NCBI RefSeq assembly: GCF_004348685.1
Contig: NZ_SMKO01000076.1
Location: forward strand, 1-42,018
DNA from: Nonomuraea deserti
GTDB lineage: Bacteria > Actinomycetota > Actinomycetes > Streptosporangiales > Streptosporangiaceae
Direction: 5' to 3'
DNA: 42,018 bases
The notes under the pieces were generated by a model, which was given only the letters and a program-made list of their open reading frames with translations, had not been told where the DNA came from and did not search any database. A program made the translations under genes and the position numbers. Positions 7,540 to 14,231 of this stretch are shown here, piece by piece (position 1 is the first letter of the stretch; the number at the start of each line of letters is the position of its first letter).

Positions 7540-8360
7540 TGGATTTCAACAAGCAGGTCATCGACGAGTTCCGCGCCAACAACGGCCAGGTCGGTGGCTA
7601 TTTCGAGGGAGCGCGACTGCTCCTGCTCACCACCACGGGCGCCCGCTCGGGCAAGCCGCACACGACCCCGCTCGGCTACCTGCCCGACGGCGGTGAGCGC
7701 ATGCTGGTCATCGCCTCCGCCGGGGGAGCGCCGAACAACCCGGCCTGGTATCACAACGTGAAGGCCAACCCGCGCGCCACCGTGGAGACTGGCGTTCTCA
7801 TCTTCGATGTCGAGGCGGAGGTCCTGGAGGGTGCCGAGCGTGACGTGGCGTTCGCCCGCGCGGTGGAAGGCGACCCCGGCTGGGCCGACTACCAGGCCAA
7901 GACGACGCGTACCATCCCGGTCGTCGCACTTCGCGTGGTCGGTCCGCCCCGGGGCAGCGCACCGTCGGGCGGTGCGTACCTCACGTTGGTGCACGACGGC
8001 TTCCGCCGCGAACTCGCGCTGATCCGCAAGGAGCTGTCCGATGCGGAACGGCCAGGCCTGGGCGTGCAACTTCGCATCAACTGCCTGACCGTCTGCCAGG
8101 GGCTGCACCATCACCACACGGGCGAGGACACCATGATGTTCCCCGGCCTGGCCGAGCGGCACCCCTCGCTCGCTCCGGCCCTGGAGCGGCTGGCCGAGGA
8201 GCACGAGCGCATCGCTGCGCTCCTGGAAGAGCTGAAGCAGGCCCTTGCTCGAGAGGATCCGCTGAAGGTACGGGCCGAGATCGAGCGGCTCGTCGATGAG
8301 CTCGAAGCGCACCTGACGTATGAGGAGGAGCAGCTGATCCCGATTCTCGACCTCGCCTGA
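7539..8360 (+). CDS. Deazaflavin (F420)-dependent nitroreductase-type domain fused to a hemerythrin domain
   Basis: A 273-residue fusion. Residues about 1-135 match the DDN/DUF385 deazaflavin-dependent nitroreductase family: FEGARLLLLTTTGARSGKP, TPLGYLPDGG, NNPAWYHNVKANPRATVE and RTIPVVAL. Residues about 145-273 form a hemerythrin-like four-helix bundle with candidate iron ligands in HHHHTGEDTMMFPGL, LAEEHERI and HLTYEEEQLIP. The family reduces substrates with F420H2. The hemerythrin half probably binds a non-haem di-iron centre that senses or carries O2 or NO, so a redox or nitrosative-stress role is plausible. The ATG follows GGAGAAG by one nucleotide, closer than usual, and lies in the inverted repeat described separately. 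It appears monocistronic. Confidence 0.87.
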   Translation: MDFNKQVIDEFRANNGQVGGYFEGARLLLLTTTGARSGKPHTTPLGYLPDGGERMLVIASAGGAPNNPAWYHNVKANPRATVETGVLIFDVEAEVLEGAERDVAFARAVEGDPGWADYQAKTTRTIPVVALRVVGPPRGSAPSGGAYLTLVHDGFRRELALIRKELSDAERPGLGVQLRINCLTVCQGLHHHHTGEDTMMFPGLAERHPSLAPALERLAEEHERIAALLEELKQALAREDPLKVRAEIERLVDELEAHLTYEEEQLIPILDLA

Positions 8361-8369
8361 AGCTTGAGG

Positions 8370-8450
8370 GGGAAACGATCCCGAACCTGCCGGGATGCGA
8401 TCGTCGCCGCCTGACTGAACACCCGGCTCAGCGGCACTCGTGAACACCCC
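8370..8450. repeat. Intergenic repeat copy A (two GGGAWRCGATC boxes 22 bp apart)
   Basis: GGGAAACGATC (8370-8380) and GGGATGCGATC (8392-8402) are 22 bp apart, start to start. CACTCGTGAACACCCC (8435-8450) follows 43 bp after the second box. The same three-part arrangement recurs at 10,908-10,988. Both copies begin a short distance after a stop codon (8360 here). The function is unknown: an operator for a regulator contacting one face of the helix, or the edge of a degenerate mobile element, are both possible. The rest of the gap to 8610 holds no gene; a weak hairpin (TCGGA-GCGA-TCCGA) lies near 8480. Confidence 0.5.
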
Positions 8451-8610
8451 ACCGGGAAGATGCGGGTGAGAAGGGTCTTCGGAGCGATCCGAGGGCTCTT
8501 TCTCATGTCTGGAAGTCGACGAACACCCTCATCGGCCGTAGCCGGTGCCGGTGGACGGCTTCCGTGACGCCGGCGCCCGGGTGCCCGACGTGATCGGCGA
8601 TGTGCTCAGG

Positions 8611-9264
8611 TCAACGACGTTGCACAGCGAGCAACTCCGAGACCGTGACGAATCGGTATCCCTGGTCACGGAGGCCAGTGATCAGGTCTTTGATGGCTTC
8701 GCGAGTGTTCTGCCCGCTGCCGTACCAGGGGTGGAGCAGGATGATCGATCCTGGTCTGGTCTGCTCGCGCACGGCCGCGACGATCTCGACGGCGGTCGGG
8801 CTCCTGCCCGAGTCCGGCTCCACGTCCCACATCACTGTGCGCCTCCGGTTGCCGGCCAGACACAGCGGTAGCACCAGCAGTTCCTTGCCCGTCGGCGGAC
8901 GGAACAGGATCTCGCCGCGCTGCCCCGCCTTCCGGATGGCCGCATCGGTGCGTTCGATCTCGCTCGCCACGGTGGCGGGGGAGACGAAGACCATGCGCCG
9001 GTGGGTGTAGGTGTGGTTGGCGAGCTGATGGCCTGCGGCGACCGGCGCCTGCGCGTCCTGTGCCCGGGCCTCGACCTGGGCGCCGACGACGAGGAACGTC
9101 GCGCGAACGCGCTGCTCGGCGAGGACGTCGATGATCTCGTGGGTGTGCTCGTCAGGGCCGTCGTCGAAGGTCAGGGCCACGACCTTCTCGTCGGTCGTCA
9201 CGCGGTGGGTCAGTTCTCCCGCCAGCTGGAACGTCCGGGCGTTCATCAGCTGGTACAGGCCCAT
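8611..9264 (-). CDS. Polysaccharide deacetylase (NodB/CE4-like), 5' end probably disrupted
   Basis: The open frame from ATG 9264 gives 217 residues with the carbohydrate esterase 4 motifs: VVALTFDDGPDE (catalytic and metal Asp-Asp), HTYTH (metal histidines), FRPPTG and the C-terminal IILLHPWYG. Such enzymes remove N-acetyl groups from cell-wall or other polysaccharides. Relatives usually start with a basic stretch and a membrane anchor. Here that anchor (LKLLLPLLAILLVGA) lies in frame just upstream of 9264, but the frame is closed by a TGA before any ATG or GTG. An ATG at 9355 starts a basic peptide (MIAHGRSRNDRTRK) one base out of frame. So the true gene probably began at 9355 and has a one-base indel near 9315, by decay or sequencing error. 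The catalytic domain itself is intact. Confidence 0.75.
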   Translation of the reverse strand: MGLYQLMNARTFQLAGELTHRVTTDEKVVALTFDDGPDEHTHEIIDVLAEQRVRATFLVVGAQVEARAQDAQAPVAAGHQLANHTYTHRRMVFVSPATVASEIERTDAAIRKAGQRGEILFRPPTGKELLVLPLCLAGNRRRTVMWDVEPDSGRSPTAVEIVAAVREQTRPGSIILLHPWYGSGQNTREAIKDLITGLRDQGYRFVTVSELLAVQRR

Positions 9265-9489
9265 CGCTCCGACGAGGAGGATGGCGAGAAGGGGCAGGAG
9301 GAGCTTGAGCCATCTTCCTCGTACGGTCGTTGCGGCTGCGTCCGTGGGCGATCATGGAATCACGAGCCAGGGCACCCGGACGCCGCGCTCACACAACCGT
9401 GGGCGGGAGCCGTCCACGCGACGGAGGCCGGCTGGCATGCTCCTGGCCCCGGAACTGGTCGGGCCCCTCAAGGTGCCGTGCCCGCCCGC

Positions 9490-9648
9490 TCAATACCCGC
9501 GGCGGCGAGGGGCGGCGGTCGGGCGGCGGGAGAGGATGGTCCGGCCCGTGGGCTTGAGGTCGCGCGCCGGGTGTTCGTGCCGGTGCGGCGATCGGGGCCG
9601 GTGGTCGGCCCTGGCCTGGTCGATCGAGGCTGGGAGTTTGATATGCAT
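9490..9648 (-). CDS. Small Arg/His-rich protein downstream of the DHFR-fold gene
   Basis: A 52-codon frame starts at ATG 9648, with a strong ribosome binding site (AAGGAGAAGGC) just upstream, and lies 17 nt after the stop of the preceding minus-strand gene. It begins MHIKLPASIDQARADHR and becomes rich in Arg, His and Pro; no family is recognised and there is no signal peptide. The good ribosome binding site and operon position argue for translation; the low-complexity C terminus argues for a decayed gene. The stretch from 9265 to 9489 holds only the probable lost 5' end of the deacetylase. Confidence 0.35.
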   Translation of the reverse strand: MHIKLPASIDQARADHRPRSPHRHEHPARDLKPTGRTILSRRPTAAPRRRGY

Positions 9649-9665
9649 GCCTTCTCCTTGCGGTT

Positions 9666-10238
9666 CTAGGCCCTGCTGAGCCAGGTGACCTGGGCGCCGT
9701 TGTCGAAGGACTCGCGCCGGGCGGGAGTGAACAGGGTGGGGCGGAACGGTCCGGAGAACATGGGGATGCCCGTGCCCGCCACCACGGGATAGCTCTTGAG
9801 GATGATCTCGTCGATCTCCGGGAGCAGGGAGGCGGCGAGCTTGCCGCCGCCGCAGAGGTAGATGTCCATGCCGGTGTCCTCGGCCTTCAGCCGCCGGACG
9901 AGCTCGATCGGGTCGCCCGTCTCGACCTGCACCATCGGGTCGTCGATCGTCAGCGTGCTGGAGACGACGTACTGGCGCAGGTGGGAGTACGGGCTGGTGG
10001 TGGGGACGTCCAGGGCTGGCTCGTAGGTGCCGCGGCCCATCACCAGCGTGTCGAAGACCTTGTTGGGGGCGTCCTCGAGGCCGACAAGCCTGCGGATGTG
10101 GGTGGGGAGCGTCTCGGGATAGCGGAGGTTGATCCAAGCGGCCATCTGGTCCGACACGGGGTAGAAGTCGAACTCGGCGTTGGGGCCCGCGATGTAGCCG
10201 TCAAGCGAGACGCCGATGTAGTAGACAAGCTTCCGCAT
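9666..10238 (-). CDS. Dihydrofolate reductase-fold (RibD C-terminal-like) reductase family protein
   Basis: A 190-residue protein of the DHFR/RibD_C superfamily widespread in actinomycetes. It opens MRKLVYYIGVSLDGYIAGPN, the conserved substrate-site strand and loop, and contains LVMGRGTYE (NADPH-binding 'MGRxTYE'), YVVSSTL and DIYLCGGGKLAASLLPEID, with the 'GGG' phosphate-binding loop. It probably acts as an NAD(P)H-dependent reductase of unknown substrate rather than as the housekeeping DHFR. AGGAG lies 8 nt before the ATG at 10238. It is divergent from the TetR gene at 10311 and shares its control region, so repression by that TetR protein is likely. Confidence 0.85.
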   Translation of the reverse strand: MRKLVYYIGVSLDGYIAGPNAEFDFYPVSDQMAAWINLRYPETLPTHIRRLVGLEDAPNKVFDTLVMGRGTYEPALDVPTTSPYSHLRQYVVSSTLTIDDPMVQVETGDPIELVRRLKAEDTGMDIYLCGGGKLAASLLPEIDEIILKSYPVVAGTGIPMFSGPFRPTLFTPARRESFDNGAQVTWLSRA

Positions 10239-10254
10239 ACGGTTTGGCTCCTGA

Positions 10255-10296
10255 TGTAGTACTCTGCTTGAAGTGCTTTGAAAGTAGTACTACAAC
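10255..10296. promoter_or_regulatory. Divergent promoter and TetR-type operator
   Basis: TGTAGTACT (10255-10263) and AGTACTACA (10286-10294) are perfect inverted repeats, and GTAGTACTAC (10284-10293) is itself a 10-bp palindrome. They lie between the DHFR-fold gene and the TetR gene. TTGAAG (10268-10273) and TACAAC (10291-10296), 17 nt apart, make a plausible promoter for the TetR gene, with its -10 inside the operator. This is the expected autoregulated layout for a TetR pair. Confidence 0.6.
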
Positions 10297-10310
10297 TGGA
10301 GTGGTGTCAA

Positions 10311-10883
10311 GTGCGGAGAAATCCGGAGCGGCGGCAGGCGCTGATCGACGCGGCCATCGAGGTGCTGGCCAGGGAGGGAGCGCGGGGGCTGACCTTCCGG
10401 GCCGTCGATGCGGAGGCGGCCGTGCCCACGGGCACGGCGTCCAACTACTTCGCCAACCGCGACGACCTGTTCACGCAGGTCGGCGGACGCATCTATGAGC
10501 GGTTGCTGCCCGACGAGGCCGCGATCGCCCGCAGCAGGGAAGGCGTGCAGGACGAAACCCGCTACGCCGAGCTCATGCACGAACTGGTGGATCGGGTCTC
10601 CGCCTTCAACTCCGGCTACCTGGCCCTGCTCGAGCTCCGGCTGGAGTCCACGCGGCGTCCCGAGCTGCGCGCCGTGCTGACCAAGCGCATCCGCGAGGAC
10701 ATCGACGCCAACATCGGCTACCACGCCGCTTCTGGCCTGCCCGGCGACTCGACCTCGGTGGTGCTCCTCTACCTCACTCTCAACTGGCTCATCGTGGAGC
10801 GGCTGACACTGCCCGACATCTTCAGCGAGCAGGAGATCCACGATCTGGTGGACGCCGCCGTGCGCAGATCGCTGAATGCCTGA
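10311..10883 (+). CDS. TetR-family transcriptional regulator
   Basis: A 190-residue TetR-type repressor starting at GTG 10311 (VRRNPERRQALIDAAIEVLA). The N-terminal helix-turn-helix is EGARGLTFRAVDAEAAVPTG followed by TASNYFANRDDLF, the classic 'G...YF.nkd.Lf' end. The C-terminal ligand-binding domain is all-helical. A TTG at 10278 would extend the frame, but it lies upstream of the predicted promoter -10 box and adds atypical residues; GGAG 9 nt before the GTG supports the shorter form. It probably represses itself and the divergent reductase gene through the palindromes between them. The inducer is unknown. Confidence 0.88.
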   Translation: MRRNPERRQALIDAAIEVLAREGARGLTFRAVDAEAAVPTGTASNYFANRDDLFTQVGGRIYERLLPDEAAIARSREGVQDETRYAELMHELVDRVSAFNSGYLALLELRLESTRRPELRAVLTKRIREDIDANIGYHAASGLPGDSTSVVLLYLTLNWLIVERLTLPDIFSEQEIHDLVDAAVRRSLNA

Positions 10884-10907
10884 CGCGTGAGGCCACCGGG
10901 CAGATCC

Positions 10908-10988
10908 GGGAAACGATCACGCCTCTGGCGGGAAGCGATCTTCGGACTGGTCCTGTCCCGCCAGGTCATCCACTCTCGTGAAACCCCC
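10908..10988. repeat. Intergenic repeat copy B (two GGGAARCGATC boxes 22 bp apart)
   Basis: GGGAAACGATC (10908-10918) and GGGAAGCGATC (10930-10940) are exactly 22 bp apart, as in copy A. CACTCTCGTGAAACCCCC follows 41 bp after the second box, at 10971. The intervening bases differ, so the boxes and spacing are better conserved than the rest. It begins 24 bp after the TetR stop and is followed by ISAs1-like debris. Confidence 0.5.
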
Positions 10989-11109
10989 GTCGGGCCGTGT
11001 TCACACCGCTCGAGGTGCGCCAGGCCCGGTCGCGGCGTGTAGACGGAGCCGACGACCGGCTGGCCACCGACGGCCGGGACCGCCTCCCGATCCCCGGCCA
11101 ACGGCCGCG

Positions 11110-11277
11110 AGGAGCATCGCACGCTGAAGGCGCTGACCGTCGAAGCCGGGCTGCTCACTCCTACGCGACCTCGCCGTCGGCACCCTGCGCCTGCCCGGCG
11201 CGACCAACCTCGCCCAGGCCATCCGGCACCTCTCCCGAGCCGCCACCTGCCCGCCGGCTGTCCTCGGGCTCTCGTGA
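11110..11277 (+). mobile_element. Remnant of an ISAs1-like transposase gene
   Basis: Two transposase-like pieces lie in different frames: EHRTLKALTVEAGL (near 11112-11153), then LLRDLAVGTLRLPGATNLAQ continuing AIRHLSRAATCPPAVLGLS to a TGA at 11275-11277. The second piece resembles the C-terminal end of ISAs1/DDE transposases ('LRNLAVGTLRL.G.TN.AQA.RHL.R'). The first resembles an internal segment normally far upstream, so most of the gene has been deleted. No terminal repeats were recognised. The surroundings (10989-11109 and 11278-11480) show no intact gene. Confidence 0.45.
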
Positions 11278-11480
11278 TCAGCGGAATTCTCCGGCGTCCT
11301 GGGGTCATCGTCAAATGTCCGGTCGATGGCCTGGTTATGGCAGCTCGTATTGACCTAGAGTCCCGGAGAAAGGCGTTCGGCGACAACGGCAAGTAAACGC
11401 AAGCGGCCGAATCGCCCGACTCGGTTACCTGACCTGCATGCTGTTCCCGGTCCGAGATGTAGAAAGGGGCCCGATCTGTC

Positions 11481-11798
11481 ATGAGCGTTCTGAAGACTAT
11501 CGCCGTTGCCGGAAGCCTCGCGGTGCTCACATTGGGCATGTCCGCTCTGCCGGCCGCAGCCACCGCGGAAGCCGTGGGATCGGCGCCGCAGTCGGCACAG
11601 GAATGTCTGGCCTACCTCAACAGCCAAGGTTATGCGACGACGCCGGCCAGGACCGACGCCTGTAACTCACTCGTCCATGCCTTCTGTATCGAGATTCTCG
11701 AGGACAGCCAGGTGGCCTCGGCCCACGCCGCGATCGCCTGCGATCTCGCCCGAGGCCGCGACTCGCTCGCGAACCGCTCGCGCACTCCGGCGAGCTGA
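11481..11798 (+). CDS. Small secreted protein, three-cysteine mature domain
   Basis: A 105-residue protein of unknown family. Residues 1-28 form a Sec signal peptide (MSVLKTIAVAGSLAVLTLG, then ALPAAATA), probably cleaved near AAATA-EA. The mature part has cysteines in AQECLAYLNS, TDACNSLVHAFC and AIACDLARG. The first segment recalls actinomycete small secreted proteins that share an 'ECxxYLxxxGY' pattern. AAAGGGG lies about 11 nt before the ATG. It is followed 43 nt later by another small secreted protein, suggesting a two-gene unit ending at the hairpin at 12112. Its role is not known. Confidence 0.72.
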   Translation: MSVLKTIAVAGSLAVLTLGMSALPAAATAEAVGSAPQSAQECLAYLNSQGYATTPARTDACNSLVHAFCIEILEDSQVASAHAAIACDLARGRDSLANRSRTPAS

Positions 11799-11841
11799 AG
11801 CAGTCACCGCGCACAGTGAGACAGAAAGAAGGAGGCAATCG

Positions 11842-12084
11842 ATGATTCGACGGGCCATCGCACTGGCCATGGCCGCCCTGACGGCGTCCATCCTGCTCTT
11901 GACCCTGTCCGGCACCGCCCATGCAGCCGAGAAGCTGGAGCGGTTCACAACGAAGTCCGCCTGCATGGACGCCCTGTACGATCTCAAACCCAGCGTGCCC
12001 GGTGTGCCGTTGAGCTGCGAGTACGAGCCCTGCTGCGAAGCGGGCTCGGGCGTCTTCCCCTGGGTGTTGTACGCCGGTTACTGA
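11842..12084 (+). CDS. Small secreted protein with C-terminal cysteines
   Basis: An 80-residue secreted protein. The signal peptide is MIRRAIALAMAALTASILL followed by LTLSGTAHA, with a canonical AHA-AE cleavage site. The mature part of about 50 residues contains SACMDALYDLKP, SCEYEPCCEAG and a hydrophobic aromatic end (VFPWVLYAGY). Four cysteines suggest disulfides. GGAGG lies 6 nt before the ATG at 11842. It shares an operon with the preceding secreted protein and is followed by a strong hairpin. No family is recognised. Confidence 0.7.
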   Translation: MIRRAIALAMAALTASILLLTLSGTAHAAEKLERFTTKSACMDALYDLKPSVPGVPLSCEYEPCCEAGSGVFPWVLYAGY

Positions 12085-12111
12085 TCGGCGCTCCAGACGA
12101 ACCGCCGGCCG

Positions 12112-12140
12112 CCCGCTCTCGACATGGTGACGAGAGCGGG
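12112..12140 (+). terminator. Terminator hairpin upstream of the biosynthetic operon
   Basis: CCCGCTCTCG (12112-12121) and CGAGAGCGGG (12131-12140) form a perfect 10-bp stem with a 9-nt loop, 28 bp after the small secreted protein gene. It should separate that unit from the biosynthetic operon. The 126 bp between it and the first operon gene must contain the operon promoter, but no box pair stands out. Confidence 0.72.
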
Positions 12141-12266
12141 AAAGGCCCGGGTGACCTTTCGTTTTCCGGTATTCGGCGTCCGCCGTCGTGCCGTGCGAGC
12201 CGGGCCCGGCAAGCTGCCGATCCTTTCTTGAGACGTGGTTTCTTACCGCTCCCCGAGGGTTTGCCT

Positions 12267-14231
12267 ATGTTGAGAATGGCCCTTGTCAATATGCCCTTCG
12301 CCGACTGGAATCGGCCTTCGTTCGCGTTGAGCCAGCTTGCCGAGTCGCTCCGGTGTGAATTCGGCTCCGCGATCGAAGTCAGTGTGCACTACCTCAACCA
12401 GGATTTCGCCGAGTACTTCGGCGCCAAGCTGTACGAGCAGATCTCGTTGAACCACGACCACGTCGACACCGGCCTGGGCGACTGGTTGTTCCGCGACCTG
12501 GCCTTCCCAGGACAGCAGGACAACGCCGACGACTATTTCTCCAGGTTTTATCGGGGCGAAGGCTGGCGGGAATTCCGCGAGAACATCCTGGCGCGCCGCG
12601 ACGGCCTCGGAACGTTGTGCGCGACGCTGGTCGACGAACACGGCCTGGCTGAGGCGGACGTTGTCGGGTTCAGTTCGATGTTCACCCAGAACGTCCCGAG
12701 CATGGCCGCGGCCCGGCTGGTCAAGGATCGTAACCCGGCCGCTCTGACGCTGCTGGGCGGCGCCAACTGCGAATCCCCCATGGGCGCCGTCATCGCCGAG
12801 CAGGTCCCCGTCATCGATTACGTCTTCTCCGGGCCGGCCCTCCAGACCCTGCCGAAACTGGTCGAGAACGTCCTGGCGGGGCGTCCGGAGGCGAACTCGC
12901 AGATACCGGGGATCCTCACCCGGGCCAACTGCAAGGAACCGAGATTCCGGCGGGCCATCGGCGGCAACAGGGACATCAACGACGTCATCGTGCCTGACTT
13001 CAGCGCGTTCTTCGACGCGCTGGACACCCATCCAGAGGTGCGGGAAAACGGTGAGGCGAGCCCCATGCTCTTCTTCGAGACCTCCCGGGGCTGCTGGTGG
13101 GGAGAGCGCTCGCACTGTACCTTCTGCGGGCTCAACGGCCAGAGCATGGCCTACCGGTCCATGGACGCCGGCCTCGCGATCGAACAGTTCCAGAGGCTCT
13201 TCACCTTCGCCCCCCGGTTCCCCCTGCTCTTCTGTACCGACAACGTCATGCCCCGGCACTACCCGCGCGAGGTCTTCGACCACCTGGAGACGCCGCCCGG
13301 TGTCTCGATCTACTACGAGGTCAAGCTGCCGCTGAGTCGCGATGATCTGCGGCGGATGGCCAGGGCCGGCGTCAACATGGTGCAACCGGGGATCGAGGCG
13401 CTCTCCAGTTCGACGCTGAAGCTCATGGGCAAGGGAACCACGTCGTTCCACAACCTGCAGTTCCTGAAGCACTGCCGCGAGTTCGACATCTTCCCCGACT
13501 GGAATCTGCTGATCGGGTTCCCGGGCGAGGACCCGGAGGTCTTCCCGCACTATGCGAAGCACATGCCGAACCTCTCCCACCTGCCTCCGCCGCACGGCGT
13601 GTACATGGTCAGGTTCGACCGATTCAGCCCCTATTTCAACCGGCGTGACGAGTTCGGGCTCGATCTGTGGCCGGTCGACTACTACCCCTTGATCTATCCG
13701 TTCGACCAGGAATCGCTGTTCGACCTCGCCTACTTCTTCTCCGATCAGAGCCTCGGGAAATACGCGATCGAGGCCGTCTCGTGGCACGACCGGCTGCGGG
13801 AACTCGTCGCCGGGTGGCAGCGGGAGTGGTCGGGGACGGCCGGGCCGGTGGGGGAGCTCCGTCTGGACGGAGATCCCGCCGGAGGCTGGTGGATCGAGGA
13901 TTCACGGCGGCGGGAGTCGCCCGCCCGGCATCAGGTCGACGAGGACATGGTCCGGCTGCTCCGCCGGCTGGCGTCACCGACCAAGCCCGGGCGGCTGGCG
14001 TCGGAGTGGCCCACGGGCCCCGCGGACCTGACCCGCCGGCTGCGCTGGCTGGAGAGCCATCGTATGGTCTTCGAAGAGGGCGGCAAGACGCTCAGCCTGG
14101 TGATCGGGGCCCTGGACGACCAGCCCGAGGCCACGCCGGGAGACCCCGGCGGACCGGAGACGGGCGGGCGGACCCTGCTGCCCGTCATCGCCGAGCGGGC
14201 CGCCACGTCCAGAGAAGCCGTTCAGCCATGA
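12267..14231 (+). CDS. Radical SAM protein with B12-binding-like N-terminal region (RiPP maturation radical SAM protein 1 type)
   Basis: A 654-residue radical SAM enzyme. The [4Fe-4S] ligands are Cys276, Cys284 and Cys287 in RGCWWGERSHCTFCGLNG, the extended C-x7-C-x2-C form typical of the 'ribosomal peptide maturation radical SAM protein 1' group rather than the common Cx3Cx2C. The N-terminal 240 residues have a cobalamin-domain-like Rossmann pattern (ALVNMPFADW, ADVVGFSSMFTQN, LTLLGGANCESPMG, IDYVFSG), but no DxHxxG motif is seen, so any cobalamin would bind without that histidine. The TIM-barrel half includes LLIGFPGEDPE. Relatives carry out methylation or other radical chemistry on peptides. 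Here the gene opens an NRPS operon and overlaps the dioxygenase gene by ATGA, so the substrate is probably carrier-bound or a finished peptide. The ATG at 12267 has GAGGG upstream; a TTG at 12228 is less likely. Confidence 0.85.
   Translation: MLRMALVNMPFADWNRPSFALSQLAESLRCEFGSAIEVSVHYLNQDFAEYFGAKLYEQISLNHDHVDTGLGDWLFRDLAFPGQQDNADDYFSRFYRGEGWREFRENILARRDGLGTLCATLVDEHGLAEADVVGFSSMFTQNVPSMAAARLVKDRNPAALTLLGGANCESPMGAVIAEQVPVIDYVFSGPALQTLPKLVENVLAGRPEANSQIPGILTRANCKEPRFRRAIGGNRDINDVIVPDFSAFFDALDTHPEVRENGEASPMLFFETSRGCWWGERSHCTFCGLNGQSMAYRSMDAGLAIEQFQRLFTFAPRFPLLFCTDNVMPRHYPREVFDHLETPPGVSIYYEVKLPLSRDDLRRMARAGVNMVQPGIEALSSSTLKLMGKGTTSFHNLQFLKHCREFDIFPDWNLLIGFPGEDPEVFPHYAKHMPNLSHLPPPHGVYMVRFDRFSPYFNRRDEFGLDLWPVDYYPLIYPFDQESLFDLAYFFSDQSLGKYAIEAVSWHDRLRELVAGWQREWSGTAGPVGELRLDGDPAGGWWIEDSRRRESPARHQVDEDMVRLLRRLASPTKPGRLASEWPTGPADLTRRLRWLESHRMVFEEGGKTLSLVIGALDDQPEATPGDPGGPETGGRTLLPVIAERAATSREAVQP

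Noticed and set aside
10278..10310. Upstream TTG start for the TetR gene
   Set aside because: It lies before the predicted -10 box and adds residues not typical of the family; GTG 10311 is better.
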